Below are positions 34,073 through 42,458 of a DNA stretch of 42,458 bases, one piece after another. Made by a program: the position numbers and the translations under genes. The stretch spans positions 1 to 42,458 of the forward strand of contig JAOGIM010000014.1 of the NCBI GenBank assembly GCA_028150825.1, in the 5' to 3' direction. Every line of letters begins with the position of its first letter. Position 1 is the stretch's first letter. The notes under the pieces were generated by a model. The model made no database searches. It saw only the letters and a program-made list of their open reading frames with translations, and had not been told where the DNA came from. The stretch comes from Paracoccaceae bacterium (GTDB lineage: Bacteria > Pseudomonadota > Alphaproteobacteria > Rhodobacterales > Rhodobacteraceae).

Positions 34073-34813
34073 ATGGCTTTGGTTAAGCTCAAAAGAAAAT
34101 ACAATATTGCACAGCTTAAACTGACTCGCCCCAAGGTATTAAACGTTCTTTCAATCGACTTAATTAAAGAGCTGTCCAGACATTTTAAGGTCTTTTCTGA
34201 CGATACGTACATAAGAGCAGTTATTTTGACAGGGGAGGGGTGGGTCCCTTGCGTGGTTGTGGATCTTAAAGAGCTTGCAGTATTACCGAATGCGGCTGAT
34301 CATTTTGAGTGGCATGGTGCGAATAGTTTGATGGATATTATGCGCGCCTGCCCACTTCCCATTATTGGTGCAATAAATGTCTTTGCGATTACTGGAATTA
34401 AGCTTGCTCTGTGGTGTGGTTTTCTAATTGCCGCAAAGAGCGTGCGTTTTGGAGATACTCATGCGCGTGTTGTGATTATACAGTCTCGGGGCTTAGCGCA
34501 GCTTCTACCGCGGGTGGTTGGAATTAGCGGTGCCAAGCAGATAAGTTTAATTGGGGAGATGACAGGGACTAAAACGGCTCAAGCATGGGGATAGGTTAAT
34601 GAAGTCACAACAGATCAAAACCTTCTGCAACGGGCTTGGGGCCTCGCAGCGCTAATCGCAGAAACGGATATTACCACTATGGGTAAAATAAAAACTCTGG
34701 TTGATACCTCGCAAAATACGGGTCTGGATGAAGGATTAAAACAAGAAGTATCTGTGTTTAATCGTCATATAAAAGGCGTTCTGACCAGTGATATTGAAAT
34801 ACGCCGGAGTTAA
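34073..34813 (+). pseudogene. Decaying second enoyl-CoA hydratase gene
   Basis: A crotonase frame runs from ATG 34073 to a TAG at 34595-34597 and then continues in the same frame to 34813 as VNEVTTDQNLLQRAWGLAAL and beyond, the usual C-terminal part. The stop falls at the place of WGLVNEV (Leu to TAG). Key regions have drifted: GEGWVPCVVVDLKEL stands where I expect a GEGRAFCAGVDLKEL-like sequence, and the FAITGIKLALWCGFLIAAKS block has lost the GG-FELALACD residues. With these losses it is very likely non-functional. Total length of 247 codons is normal for the family. Confidence 0.85.
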
Positions 34814-34866
34814 AGCGTGACTTCTTTGCGGACACTGACATCAATCGATTATACTGGCGTTCAAAG

Positions 34867-36108
34867 ATGAATAAATCCGCACTGACCTCAGCTGGCTTTG
34901 ACCATAAAAGGCTCAATCGTATTTCCGTATGGATGCAGCGTTATGTTGACGAGCGAAAGTTTGCAGGCAGTTCTATTCTTATAAAAAGATATGGTCATGA
35001 CACGTTTCATGATGTCATTGGCCTGCGCGATATCGCTACCCAAAAACCGTTCACACGCGATACAGTTGTGCGGCTTTACTCTATGACAAAGCCAATCACA
35101 TCATTTGGATTAATGATGTTGGTTGAAAAAGGTTTATGCCATCTAAAAATGCCAGTCTCCGAGTTGCTTCCCGAATTTAAGAATATGCGTGCGCTTATCC
35201 CGGGGGCGACATCGTTTGATCAAACCATCTCATTCGCGACACCGACTTTACACCAACTTTTGACGCACACTAGTGGGTTATCTTACGGCTTTAATCCTGG
35301 AATAGTTCCGGAACTGATGAGACAAGGGGCACTCGACTTTAAGCCTGCACAGGAGACCATCGCAAATATCTCTTTGCGTTTGTCCGAGATACCGCTAGCC
35401 TTTGAGCCGGGTAAAAAATGGGAATATTCTGTTTCGATCGACATAATAGGGCGGGTTATTGAAGTTATTTCGGGGCAAACACTGGATAACTTCTTTCAGT
35501 TGGAAATTTTCAAACCCCTTGAAATGGCGAAAACGGGCTTTCGGTTTCATGAGCGGGATCGGGGTAAGGTGGCCTCACTTTACACGCCCCTTGGCAAAAA
35601 CCCTATGGAGCTGAATGCTGCTGAAAAGGGGGATGATAGCCTAAAACTTGTTGATGAGGAAACTGGATCACCGTTTTGGCGGAGCGCAGTTTATTCTGAT
35701 GGTGGGGGACTTGTTGGGACTTTGGACGATTATATGAAATTTGTTGAAATCCTGCGCAATGGTGGCACGTCACCTCTAAGCCGCTTATTATCTCCCAAAA
35801 CCCTAGGCTTTATGATGCAAAATCATTTGAGTGGTGATATTGCTTCTATGGGACCGCACAGCTTTGCCGAGCAGCCGATGAATGGTATGGGATTTGGTCT
35901 TGGCGGGGCCGTTGTTCTTGATCCGGCACTGGCGCGGACCCCCGGCAATATTGACGATTTTAGCTGGGGTGGCATCGCGTCGACGTTTTTCTGGGTTGAT
36001 CGTATCTCGGATATGTCGGTAGTCTTTCTAACTCAGCTTTCGCCGTCCTCCTCTTACCCAGCCAGATCTGAGCTCAAAGCTTTGGTTCTAGGAGCCATGA
36101 TAACATGA
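34867..36108 (+). CDS. Beta-lactamase-fold serine hydrolase (paralogue)
   Basis: Serine hydrolase of 413 aa, class C beta-lactamase/esterase family. Catalytic Ser72 and Lys75 are in RLYSMTKPITSF, the Tyr motif is Tyr187 in EYSVSIDIIG, and LHQLLTHTSGLSYGF, GFGLGGAVV and FSWGGIASTFFWVD follow. It is clearly related to the protein at 24918-26087. It has no signal peptide. Its stop overlaps the acetoacetate-CoA ligase start (ATGA), so the two are probably translated together. It may release an acid from an ester or lactone for activation by that ligase, which is inference. Confidence 0.9.
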   Translation: MNKSALTSAGFDHKRLNRISVWMQRYVDERKFAGSSILIKRYGHDTFHDVIGLRDIATQKPFTRDTVVRLYSMTKPITSFGLMMLVEKGLCHLKMPVSELLPEFKNMRALIPGATSFDQTISFATPTLHQLLTHTSGLSYGFNPGIVPELMRQGALDFKPAQETIANISLRLSEIPLAFEPGKKWEYSVSIDIIGRVIEVISGQTLDNFFQLEIFKPLEMAKTGFRFHERDRGKVASLYTPLGKNPMELNAAEKGDDSLKLVDEETGSPFWRSAVYSDGGGLVGTLDDYMKFVEILRNGGTSPLSRLLSPKTLGFMMQNHLSGDIASMGPHSFAEQPMNGMGFGLGGAVVLDPALARTPGNIDDFSWGGIASTFFWVDRISDMSVVFLTQLSPSSSYPARSELKALVLGAMIT

Positions 36109-38069
36109 GTAACGAGCGAGAAATTTTATGGTCCCCAAGCCAAGCCCGTGCTGAAGCCTCTACTATGGCACAATTCGAGAGGTTTTTGGTATCCAAATAT
36201 GGCTTAATTTTTGTTGATTATGGCGATATGTGGCGTTGGAGTATTTCTGAGCTGGAGGTTTTTTGGAGAGTGGTATCGGAGTATTTTGATATGCGATTTT
36301 TCGAACCGGCAGAAACAGTTTTGGGCAAAAGCCAAATGCCTGGCGCTGACTGGTTTCCAGGTTCAAAGGTGAATTTTTCAGATCAGATTTTGGCAAACGC
36401 TGACATACTTTTTGACCAGACAGCATTTATATCTTGTTCTGAAACTTTTGGGCGTAAAGACTTAAGCTGGTGCGATTTACGCGCCCAAACTGCAAGCGTT
36501 GCTTCCGCATTTCGCGATATGGGTGTTGGCAAGGGGGATCGAGTAGTCGCTATCTTGCCCAACACGGAAGTTGCGCTGGTCGCTCTGCTTGCTTGTACCA
36601 GTCTTGGGGCTATTTGGTCGATTTGCGCGCCTGATATGGGGCACGTTGCAATTATTGATAGGTTTCGCCAGATTAATCCAAAAATTCTTATTGCCCAAGA
36701 CGGATACGTACATACTGGAAAAACTATAAACCTATCTGAGACGATTGGCACAATTCGGGCGGCTCTGGAAAACGTTGAGTATTTTATCCACGTCCCTGTG
36801 GTTGGCGAGATTGGTCATTCTGACATAAATTGGTATGGTCTTACAAAAAAGAGCGTAAAATTTGATCCCACACCAGTTGCCTTTGATCATCCACTTTGGG
36901 TTGTTTATTCGTCTGGAACAACTGGCATGCCAAAGCCAATTGTTCACGGCCATGGTGGTGTGATTATCGAAGGGATGAAGCAATCGCTGCATCATGATCT
37001 GACCACGTCTGACCGGTTTTCCTGGCTTACATCTTCAGGTTGGATTATGTGGAACTCGCAATGGGTTGCATTGGGACAGGGGGCGACTGTTGTCGCATTT
37101 GACGGGGCCCCCAATTATCCCAATATTGACCGTATGTGGGAATTTATCTCAGATGAAAAGCTGACCTTTTTTGGCGCTGGCGCCGCATTTTATGAAGGCT
37201 GTATCAAAGCTGCTGCTCACCCAGGGAAATCTATTGATTTGCGTGCTTTGCGTTCGATGGGATCAACTGGTTCGCCCTTGTCGGGTGAGGCCTATAATTG
37301 GATTTACAGCAAAGTTAAGTCTGATGTATGGCTTGCTCCAATGTCGGGGGGGACTGATTTTTGTGGTGCCTTCGTCCTTGGCCATCCAAAAATGCCAGTG
37401 CGAAAAGGTGAAATGCAATGCCGTGCTCTTGGTAATGCAGTCCGCTCTTTTGACAAAGAGGGAAATGATCTTGTTGGTGAAGTTGGTGAATTAGTCTGTA
37501 CTGAACCATTGCCTTCGATGCCAATTTATTTTTGGGGCGATGATGATAATGCGCGGCTTGTGGAAAGCTATTTTAACACCTATCCCGGCGTCTGGCGTCA
37601 CGGCGATTGGATCGAGATAACGCCAAGCGGAGGCGCTGTGATCTATGGTCGGTCGGATGCGGCGATAAACCGGAAAGGCCTTCGCCTTGGATCGGCAGAA
37701 ATTTATCAAGCTGTTGAAAGTTTGGAAGAGATACAAGACTCTCTCGTGGTGGATCTGGAGTTTCTTGGTAAGACGAGTTTCATGCCACTCTTTATCGTTC
37801 CAATGTCAGGCCTTGAATTAGACATGACTTTGGAAGATAAAATAAACGATGTCATAAAAAAGACGGTATCTCCGCGCTTTCTGCCTAATGAAATTATAGA
37901 AGTCCAAGAAATTCCCCGCACTCTCTCGGGCAAAAAGCTCGAAGTTCCTGTTAAAAAGCTATTGCTTGGAGGGGATCCCAAGACAGTGGTAAACCGAGAC
38001 TCCATGGCAAACCCGCATAGTTTTAACGATTTTATTAGCTACGCGCAAGCCCGCAAAATAAAGGATTGA
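36105..38069 (+). CDS. Acetoacetate-CoA ligase
   Basis: ANL-family acyl-CoA synthetase of 654 aa matching acetoacetyl-CoA synthetase: an N-terminal region with WRWSISELEVFWRVV and WFPGSKVNFSDQIL, the ATP-binding loop YSSGTTGMPKPIVHGHGG, SSGWIMWNSQWVAL, GSTGSPLSGEAYNWI, GTDFCGAFVLGHP, YFWGDDDNARLVESYF and a C-terminal catalytic Lys610 in RTLSGKKLEVPVKKL. It would activate acetoacetate with ATP and CoA to acetoacetyl-CoA, which the thiolase at 29506-30702 could cleave. It overlaps the serine hydrolase and is followed by tesB. Confidence 0.92.
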   Translation: MSNEREILWSPSQARAEASTMAQFERFLVSKYGLIFVDYGDMWRWSISELEVFWRVVSEYFDMRFFEPAETVLGKSQMPGADWFPGSKVNFSDQILANADILFDQTAFISCSETFGRKDLSWCDLRAQTASVASAFRDMGVGKGDRVVAILPNTEVALVALLACTSLGAIWSICAPDMGHVAIIDRFRQINPKILIAQDGYVHTGKTINLSETIGTIRAALENVEYFIHVPVVGEIGHSDINWYGLTKKSVKFDPTPVAFDHPLWVVYSSGTTGMPKPIVHGHGGVIIEGMKQSLHHDLTTSDRFSWLTSSGWIMWNSQWVALGQGATVVAFDGAPNYPNIDRMWEFISDEKLTFFGAGAAFYEGCIKAAAHPGKSIDLRALRSMGSTGSPLSGEAYNWIYSKVKSDVWLAPMSGGTDFCGAFVLGHPKMPVRKGEMQCRALGNAVRSFDKEGNDLVGEVGELVCTEPLPSMPIYFWGDDDNARLVESYFNTYPGVWRHGDWIEITPSGGAVIYGRSDAAINRKGLRLGSAEIYQAVESLEEIQDSLVVDLEFLGKTSFMPLFIVPMSGLELDMTLEDKINDVIKKTVSPRFLPNEIIEVQEIPRTLSGKKLEVPVKKLLLGGDPKTVVNRDSMANPHSFNDFISYAQARKIKD

Positions 38070-38071
38070 TC

Positions 38072-38938
38072 ATGAAAGCTGCCAGTCAAGAGCTGCTTGA
38101 GCTTCTAGATTTGGAACGTCTTGAGTTAAATCTTTTTCGGGGCGTGGGCACAGGGGGAGAGACAAGTACTCGTATATTTGGTGGCCATGTTATCGCTCAG
38201 GCGCTGGCAGCGGGTTATAATACAGTGCAGGATCGGCTTTGTCATTCATTGCATGCTTATTTTGTTCGACCTGGAGATCCGAAAATTCCAGTGGTTTATC
38301 AGGTCGATCGCACTCGTGATGGTGGTAGTTTTACTACAAGGCGTGTTGTGGCGATGCAAAATGGTAAACAGATATTAACTATGTCAGCCTCCTTTCATAT
38401 CACCGAGGATGGATGGGAACATCAACATGTTATGCCGGAAGTAGCAGGACCTGAGGGCCTCGTAGAGAGAGCCGAACTACGCGCAGCCGTAGCGGATCAG
38501 CTTAGCATAAAAAATCGCCAAGAATTTACTAGATTGCGCCCAATTGAAGTTCGCGAGGTTGCTCCGCGCGATTTTTTTGCTCCCAAACCCGCGGGTGACG
38601 TTAATCATATGTGGTTTAGAATGTGCGCCGCGAAAGATAAGGGCGCTGCAATGCAACAATGTTTATTGGCCTATGCATCCGATCTTAACCTTCTTGGCTC
38701 AGCGCTTCGGCCGCACGGGCTTACTTGGTTCAAGGGAGGTATCATGACGGCAAGCTTGGACCATGCAATGTGGTTTCATGCTCCTGTTTTATTTCAGGAC
38801 TGGCATCTTTACAGCATGGACAGTCCTTTTTCGGGTGGCGCGCGTGGGTTTAATCGGGGATCCGTATTCGATCGAGATGGACGGCTTATTGCTAGTGTTG
38901 CACAAGAGGGTTTGATGCGAAAATTTCAAAGAAAATAG
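38072..38938 (+). CDS. tesB: Acyl-CoA thioesterase II (TesB)
   Basis: TesB double-hotdog thioesterase of 288 aa. It has FGGHVIAQALAAGYNT, HSLHAYFVRPGDP, VDRTRDGGSFTTRRVVA in the first hotdog and YASDLNLLGSAL (Asp), MTASLDHAMWFH (Ser) and SVAQEGLMR (Gln) in the second, matching the Asp-Thr/Ser-Gln catalytic triad. The frame opens at a TTG (38066), but the ATG at 38072 has an AAAGGA ribosome site. It follows the ligase stop by two bases and would release free acids from acyl-CoA. Confidence 0.94.
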   Translation: MKAASQELLELLDLERLELNLFRGVGTGGETSTRIFGGHVIAQALAAGYNTVQDRLCHSLHAYFVRPGDPKIPVVYQVDRTRDGGSFTTRRVVAMQNGKQILTMSASFHITEDGWEHQHVMPEVAGPEGLVERAELRAAVADQLSIKNRQEFTRLRPIEVREVAPRDFFAPKPAGDVNHMWFRMCAAKDKGAAMQQCLLAYASDLNLLGSALRPHGLTWFKGGIMTASLDHAMWFHAPVLFQDWHLYSMDSPFSGGARGFNRGSVFDRDGRLIASVAQEGLMRKFQRK

Positions 38939-38948
38939 GTCTTGTATT

Positions 38949-40139
38949 TTGGCACATACGCCGCATAAATCTCTGTTTTTAATACTTATTTTAATGACAG
39001 CGGTGCCTTTGCTTTCCTTGAACATGTTCTTGGCCTCTCTTGGCGTTATGGCCCACGAATTTGGTATTGGGTATGATACACTGGCAATGGCATTGTCTGG
39101 ATATCTGATTTTCACGGCTTTTATTCAAATTATCATTGGTCCTATTGCTGATAGGTTTGGGCGCAGACCGGTTCTTTTGATCAGCTTGACTCTGTTTTCT
39201 ATCGCCTCTTGTGGTGCGGCATTGGCGGAAAGTTTCGTGACGTTTTTAATTTTTCGGGTTTTTCAGGGTGCTATTGCGACGGGCTCAACATTGTCGCGTG
39301 CCATTGTGAGCGATATTATCCCGCCCACGCAGGCCGCGAGTATTCTTGGATATTTGGCGATGGCGATGAGCCTTGCCCCAATTATAGGACCTACGATTGG
39401 TGGTGCGCTTGCTGAAATAGCTGGGTGGCGCACAAATTTTTGGCTTTACTCTACTTTTGGCGTTGGGCTTTGGACTCTTGTTTGGGCCTACCTTCCCGAG
39501 ACGGGTGCAAAAACTGGCTGGACGCCCAGAGCATTTCTGAGCTCATATTTAGAGCTAATTTCCAGATCTGACTTTTGGGCATATACGCTCATTATGTCCT
39601 TGGGTATTGGGGCATTTTTCACCTTCGTGACTGGTGTGCCACTGATTGCTGCAAAACAGTTTGGTATGACGCAAGCCCAGATCGGTATTTGCGTTGGAAC
39701 CATAACGTGCGGGTTTCTTGTGGGAAGTTTTTTGTCTGGCAGATATGCCGCAAAATTTAGTATTGATACAATGATCCTATCAGGCCGTTTTGTGGCATGC
39801 TTTGGTCTCCTAGCATGCATCTTTGCTTTCTTGCTTGGTTTTGCTTCGCCTATCACCTTTTTAGGAGGAACGATTTGTGTTGGCGTTGGGAACGGATTGA
39901 CATCTCCGAGCGCAAGTTTGGCGATCATGTCTGTAAGAAAAGATTTGTCTGCGACTGCTTCGGGTTTGTCCGGGGCTGTTATTGTGGTTGTTGGTGCAGT
40001 CATGACAGGTTTAACTGGCATTATCTTGAACCTTTACCCAACTGCGTTTACGTTGGTATTTATTATGTTGATCTTAAATTTAGCTGGCTCTCTGATCGCT
40101 GTTTGGCAATCATTTCACAAATACTTAATAACATGCTAA
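38949..40139 (+). CDS. Bcr/CflA-type MFS exporter
   Basis: Multidrug-exporter-type MFS protein of 396 aa. Motif A is GPIADRFGRRPVLL (64-77), FRVFQGAIATGSTLSRAIVS lies near TM4, and SILGYLAMAMSLAPIIGPTI is motif C with its Pro-Gly signature in TM5. About twelve TM segments are visible. The start is a TTG at 38949, ten bases after the tesB stop, because the first ATG would cut off part of TM1. It could export an acid made by the upstream enzymes, but the substrate is unknown. Confidence 0.88.
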   Translation: MAHTPHKSLFLILILMTAVPLLSLNMFLASLGVMAHEFGIGYDTLAMALSGYLIFTAFIQIIIGPIADRFGRRPVLLISLTLFSIASCGAALAESFVTFLIFRVFQGAIATGSTLSRAIVSDIIPPTQAASILGYLAMAMSLAPIIGPTIGGALAEIAGWRTNFWLYSTFGVGLWTLVWAYLPETGAKTGWTPRAFLSSYLELISRSDFWAYTLIMSLGIGAFFTFVTGVPLIAAKQFGMTQAQIGICVGTITCGFLVGSFLSGRYAAKFSIDTMILSGRFVACFGLLACIFAFLLGFASPITFLGGTICVGVGNGLTSPSASLAIMSVRKDLSATASGLSGAVIVVVGAVMTGLTGIILNLYPTAFTLVFIMLILNLAGSLIAVWQSFHKYLITC

Positions 40140-40164
40140 AGCTTCACAATCTGCTATGTAGTAA

Positions 40165-40194
40165 AATGTGCCGTGCAATGAGAGCCGGCACATT
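40165..40194. terminator. Inverted repeat between convergent genes, possible terminator
   Basis: AATGTGCCG (40165-40173) and CGGCACATT (40186-40194) are a perfect 9-bp inverted repeat with a 12-base loop between the convergent MFS and bioY genes. It could end transcription from both sides. No strong T run follows on either strand. Confidence 0.45.
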
Positions 40195-40230
40195 CAACAA
40201 ATAATTTCTTTGGGATTTATTAAACATCTA

Positions 40231-40830
40231 TTATTTGCGGGCTGTACTTATAATCTTCCAAGCGGTTGGAACGATCAAAGCTGCTAGTAAAAGCTTGGCT
40301 GCATCGCCGATAAGAAACGGTGTTAGGCCCCATTGGAAAATAGGTTTGTCCCATCCGTAAAGCATGCCCAACCAGATCAACCCAGGAACGTATATCAAAA
40401 CGTTCCCAATCAGCATTGCAATCGCCATTTTAAACATTGAACGGTCCCAGCCTAATCGTGCAAGTGTACCAAGGGCCAAAACTGCCAGAACGTATCCAAC
40501 CAGATAACCACCTGTTCCACCCATCATATAGGGAAGGCCAAATTTTTCTGCCGATGAATTGGCAAAAACGTCAAACCCAAGTGCTCCAATGATCATATAA
40601 CTTAGGATGGTTGTCAGCCCTAAGCGTACACCATAAGCAGCTCCGATGGTCAGCACTGCAAAAGTTCCCATCGTGATTGGAACCGGCCACATCGGTACTT
40701 GAATTTTTGCAGAAACTGCAAGAAAAATGAGTCCAAAAGTTACCAATATACATTGTTTGATGCGCAGGGAAATTCCCTCGCGTGGCGCAATCACGTCGCT
40801 TAGTACTGCTTGATTTGGTGTAAAGCCCAT
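40231..40830 (-). CDS. bioY: Biotin transporter BioY (ECF S component)
   Basis: BioY of 199 aa with about six TM segments, the KIQVPMWPVPITMGTF signature after TM1, GGTGGYLVGYVLAVLALG with the Ala/Gly-rich helix, and FLIGDAAKLLLAALIVP at the end. It takes up biotin alone or with an EcfA/EcfT module. No bioM/bioN genes are next to it. AAGGAA about 8 bases before the ATG serves as ribosome site. The 170 bases upstream hold no gene that I can see. Confidence 0.93.
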   Translation of the reverse strand: MGFTPNQAVLSDVIAPREGISLRIKQCILVTFGLIFLAVSAKIQVPMWPVPITMGTFAVLTIGAAYGVRLGLTTILSYMIIGALGFDVFANSSAEKFGLPYMMGGTGGYLVGYVLAVLALGTLARLGWDRSMFKMAIAMLIGNVLIYVPGLIWLGMLYGWDKPIFQWGLTPFLIGDAAKLLLAALIVPTAWKIISTARK

Positions 40831-41000
40831 AGGGATTTCCTTACTAGATTTTGACTAAGATAGCGTATGCATGAACTCCCGTAACAAGCGCAAGATGAAA
40901 TATATGAAATGAACTAAGATGATTGGTAAAAAGAAAATTAGTCTAAAATAGAGACAAATGCCTCACACTAAAAGTTTTTATCTTGAGCAAACGCAACATT

Positions 41001-41447
41001 CTACTTGTCCAAATAGTGGCGCCTATAAGTGGAGAATAATTTGTAGGACTTTTTTGGACCTTTTACCTGCCAAATAGAGGACCATTCTGGAAATTTGCTA
41101 AAATTATACCGCACATTGTAGTCGTCTGGATCACACCAGTGATGCGCTGTAGCTCCGCTATCCATAAGTGAGGGTTCTGGAAGGTCAAAACTGTGAAAAA
41201 ATTGACCATTTTCAAAATGAACATCAAAGCCCCGCGTAGTCGGTGACCAAAGATACCGTCGTTCAGACTTAAGCGTTGCTAGGTTTTGGACAGTGAGTAA
41301 GCCTCTTTCAGAGTAGAGCCAATCTGTATCTTGGGCAACAAGCGTGGCTTGGCCTGTAAATTGTCCTGTTCGGCCAAGCAGAAAGTCGTTAATGTGACGA
41401 TCTAATGTCCAATTTCCCAGGAACTCAATACAAAGGCTGTTTGTCAT
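41001..41447 (-). CDS. DUF6314 family protein
   Basis: Protein of 148 aa that I place in DUF6314, known from Rhodobacterales, with no function known to me. The pattern is a small beta-barrel-like sequence: FLGNWTLDRHINDFLLG, TGQFTGQATLVAQDTDWLYS, ERRYLWSPTTRGFDVHFE, GQFFHSFDLP, DDYNVRYNFSKFPEWSSIWQ and KSYKLFSTYRRH. A GTG at 41459 could be an earlier start. I use the ATG at 41447. It has no signal peptide. Confidence 0.85.
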   Translation of the reverse strand: MTNSLCIEFLGNWTLDRHINDFLLGRTGQFTGQATLVAQDTDWLYSERGLLTVQNLATLKSERRYLWSPTTRGFDVHFENGQFFHSFDLPEPSLMDSGATAHHWCDPDDYNVRYNFSKFPEWSSIWQVKGPKKSYKLFSTYRRHYLDK

Positions 41448-41511
41448 CTTTGGCCCCACAGTTAAAAAAGGGAAAGTAAGTCATTGTAACAAAAAAGAAT
41501 GGTAGGATTTT

Positions 41512-42458
41512 CTAATTAAAGGTTTCGCCAAATTGGCTTGTGAAAATATGGGATAACTCCGCCAAAGGCGCCTCACTTGTGCCAAACTTGACGTCATTGC
41601 CCGTAAAGCGGCCGACACTTGAGATTGTAATGCCCGCCTCAAAAGCTGCTATCATAAGGGCTTCGGCTTGATCAAAATTGCACGCAACCAGATATCTTGC
41701 CTGATCTTCTCCAAATAAAAACTCTGTATCCTCCGAAGTAATTTGAATGCCAACGCCTCCGCCATGGGCCATTTTAAAAGCTGCCAGAGCAAGTCCTCCA
41801 TCCGACAAGTCATTACATGCTTTGATCAGGGCACAGTTATCACGAATGAAATCACCAGTTCTTTTTTCAGTCTCTAGATCAACATTGGGCGCATCACCCT
41901 CATCTCTGTTTAAGAAAGTTTGCAAAAGAGCAGATCGTCCCAGATGGCCCTCTGTCTTACCGATTAAAATAGCGACATGACCGTCTCGTGCTTTTTCGAT
42001 GATCAATTGATTGGAGTTCTCTATCAGTCCAACGGCCCCGATTGTAGGCGTTGGTAGAATAGCCTCTCCATCCGTCTCATTATACAGACTAACATTGCCA
42101 GAGACGATGGGCATATCAAGCGTTTTGACCGCTTCGCCTATGCCCTTAATCGCTCCGACAAATTGGCCCATAATTTCAGGTTTCTCGGGGTTTCCAAAAT
42201 TAAGGTTGTCAGTGCTGGCCAGAGGAGCTGCGCCGACAGATGTGAGGTTGCGGTATGCTTCGGCGACCGCCTGTTTACCCCCCTCATAAGGATTGGCCAC
42301 TACATATCTTGGCGTAACATCGCTTGTGAAAGCGAGCATCTTATTGGTTCCATGTACCCGAATTATTCCAGCGCCCCCCCCTGGAGGGTAAACTGTGTCA
42401 GCCATCACCTGACTGTCATATTGTTCGTAAACCCAGTTTTTATGAGTATAATTGGGGC
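41512..42458 (-). CDS. purL: Phosphoribosylformylglycinamidine synthase subunit PurL, C-terminal part (runs off the window)
   Basis: The frame is open to the window edge, so only the C-terminal part of about 315 residues is seen. [20 protein letters not shown] is the expected entry, followed by [51 protein letters not shown] and [20 protein letters not shown], all PurL signatures. It catalyses ATP-dependent conversion of FGAR to FGAM in purine synthesis. The length and residues show a normal C-terminus at 41512. The upstream gene part is outside the window. Confidence 0.96.
   Translation of the reverse strand, partial: PNYTHKNWVYEQYDSQVMADTVYPPGGGAGIIRVHGTNKMLAFTSDVTPRYVVANPYEGGKQAVAEAYRNLTSVGAAPLASTDNLNFGNPEKPEIMGQFVGAIKGIGEAVKTLDMPIVSGNVSLYNETDGEAILPTPTIGAVGLIENSNQLIIEKARDGHVAILIGKTEGHLGRSALLQTFLNRDEGDAPNVDLETEKRTGDFIRDNCALIKACNDLSDGGLALAAFKMAHGGGVGIQITSEDTEFLFGEDQARYLVACNFDQAEALMIAAFEAGITISSVGRFTGNDVKFGTSEAPLAELSHIFTSQFGETFN

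Noticed and set aside
1-42458. CRISPR arrays, tRNA or rRNA genes, insertion sequences, phage genes
   Set aside because: No regularly spaced repeats, tRNA-like cloverleaf sequences, transposase motifs or phage proteins were found on reading. No scanning software was available.

Overview
The window looks like chromosomal DNA of a marine alphaproteobacterium, most likely a Roseobacter-like member of the Rhodobacterales. This is judged by protein resemblance only: the aerobic (CobG/CobN) cobalamin route with CobE and CobW, a DUF1636 protein, a DUF6314 protein, a BioY of alphaproteobacterial type, and many acyl-CoA enzymes. The DNA is AT-leaning by eye (not computed) and carries several decayed genes. 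I saw no tRNA, rRNA, CRISPR array, transposase or phage gene.

Region 1 (1-17.4 kb) is a near-complete aerobic cobalamin pathway. A B12 riboswitch at about 15.06-15.26 kb leads a tightly packed minus-strand run: DUF1636, cobW, cobN, cobG, cobH, cobI, cobJ, cobL, cobE, cobM, cobB, cobA. Most junctions are ATGA or TAATG overlaps. cobK lies inside this run on the opposite strand. A second B12 riboswitch with a good promoter (1.6-1.81 kb) leads a broken CbiM-type cobalt permease gene and cobF. cobO and cobQ run divergently on the plus strand. cobS, cobT, cobC, cobD, cobP/cobU and cobV are not in the window.

Region 2 (17.4-24.5 kb) has a decayed acyl-CoA dehydrogenase gene, then a minus-strand four-gene operon: an SBP56/methanethiol oxidase homologue, a [2Fe-2S] ferredoxin, a CoA-binding-fold protein and a rhodanese. 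A divergent IclR-type regulator faces it, and a perfect 15-bp palindrome lies just before the oxidase start. I think this is the most interesting system here: a cytosolic methanethiol/sulfur oxidation module in which a ferredoxin and a rhodanese are translationally linked to the oxidase. A CitE-like CoA-ester lyase and an MFS carrier follow.

Region 3 (24.9-40.2 kb) is an acyl-CoA and xenobiotic-type catabolic region. It holds two paralogous beta-lactamase-fold serine hydrolases, a haloalkane dehalogenase with a complete active site, a histidine phosphatase, a quinone-oxidoreductase-like MDR enzyme, a thiolase, a GST-SDR-kappa-type isomerase operon, an intact crotonase, acetoacetate-CoA ligase, TesB thioesterase and a Bcr/CflA-type exporter. 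Remnants of a chimeric acyl-CoA dehydrogenase, a LivF ABC ATPase and a second enoyl-CoA hydratase are interspersed. One branch of acyl-CoA catabolism with its uptake system therefore seems to be eroding while the rest is kept.

Region 4 (40.2-42.5 kb) is housekeeping: bioY, a DUF6314 gene, and the 3' part of purL running off the window edge.
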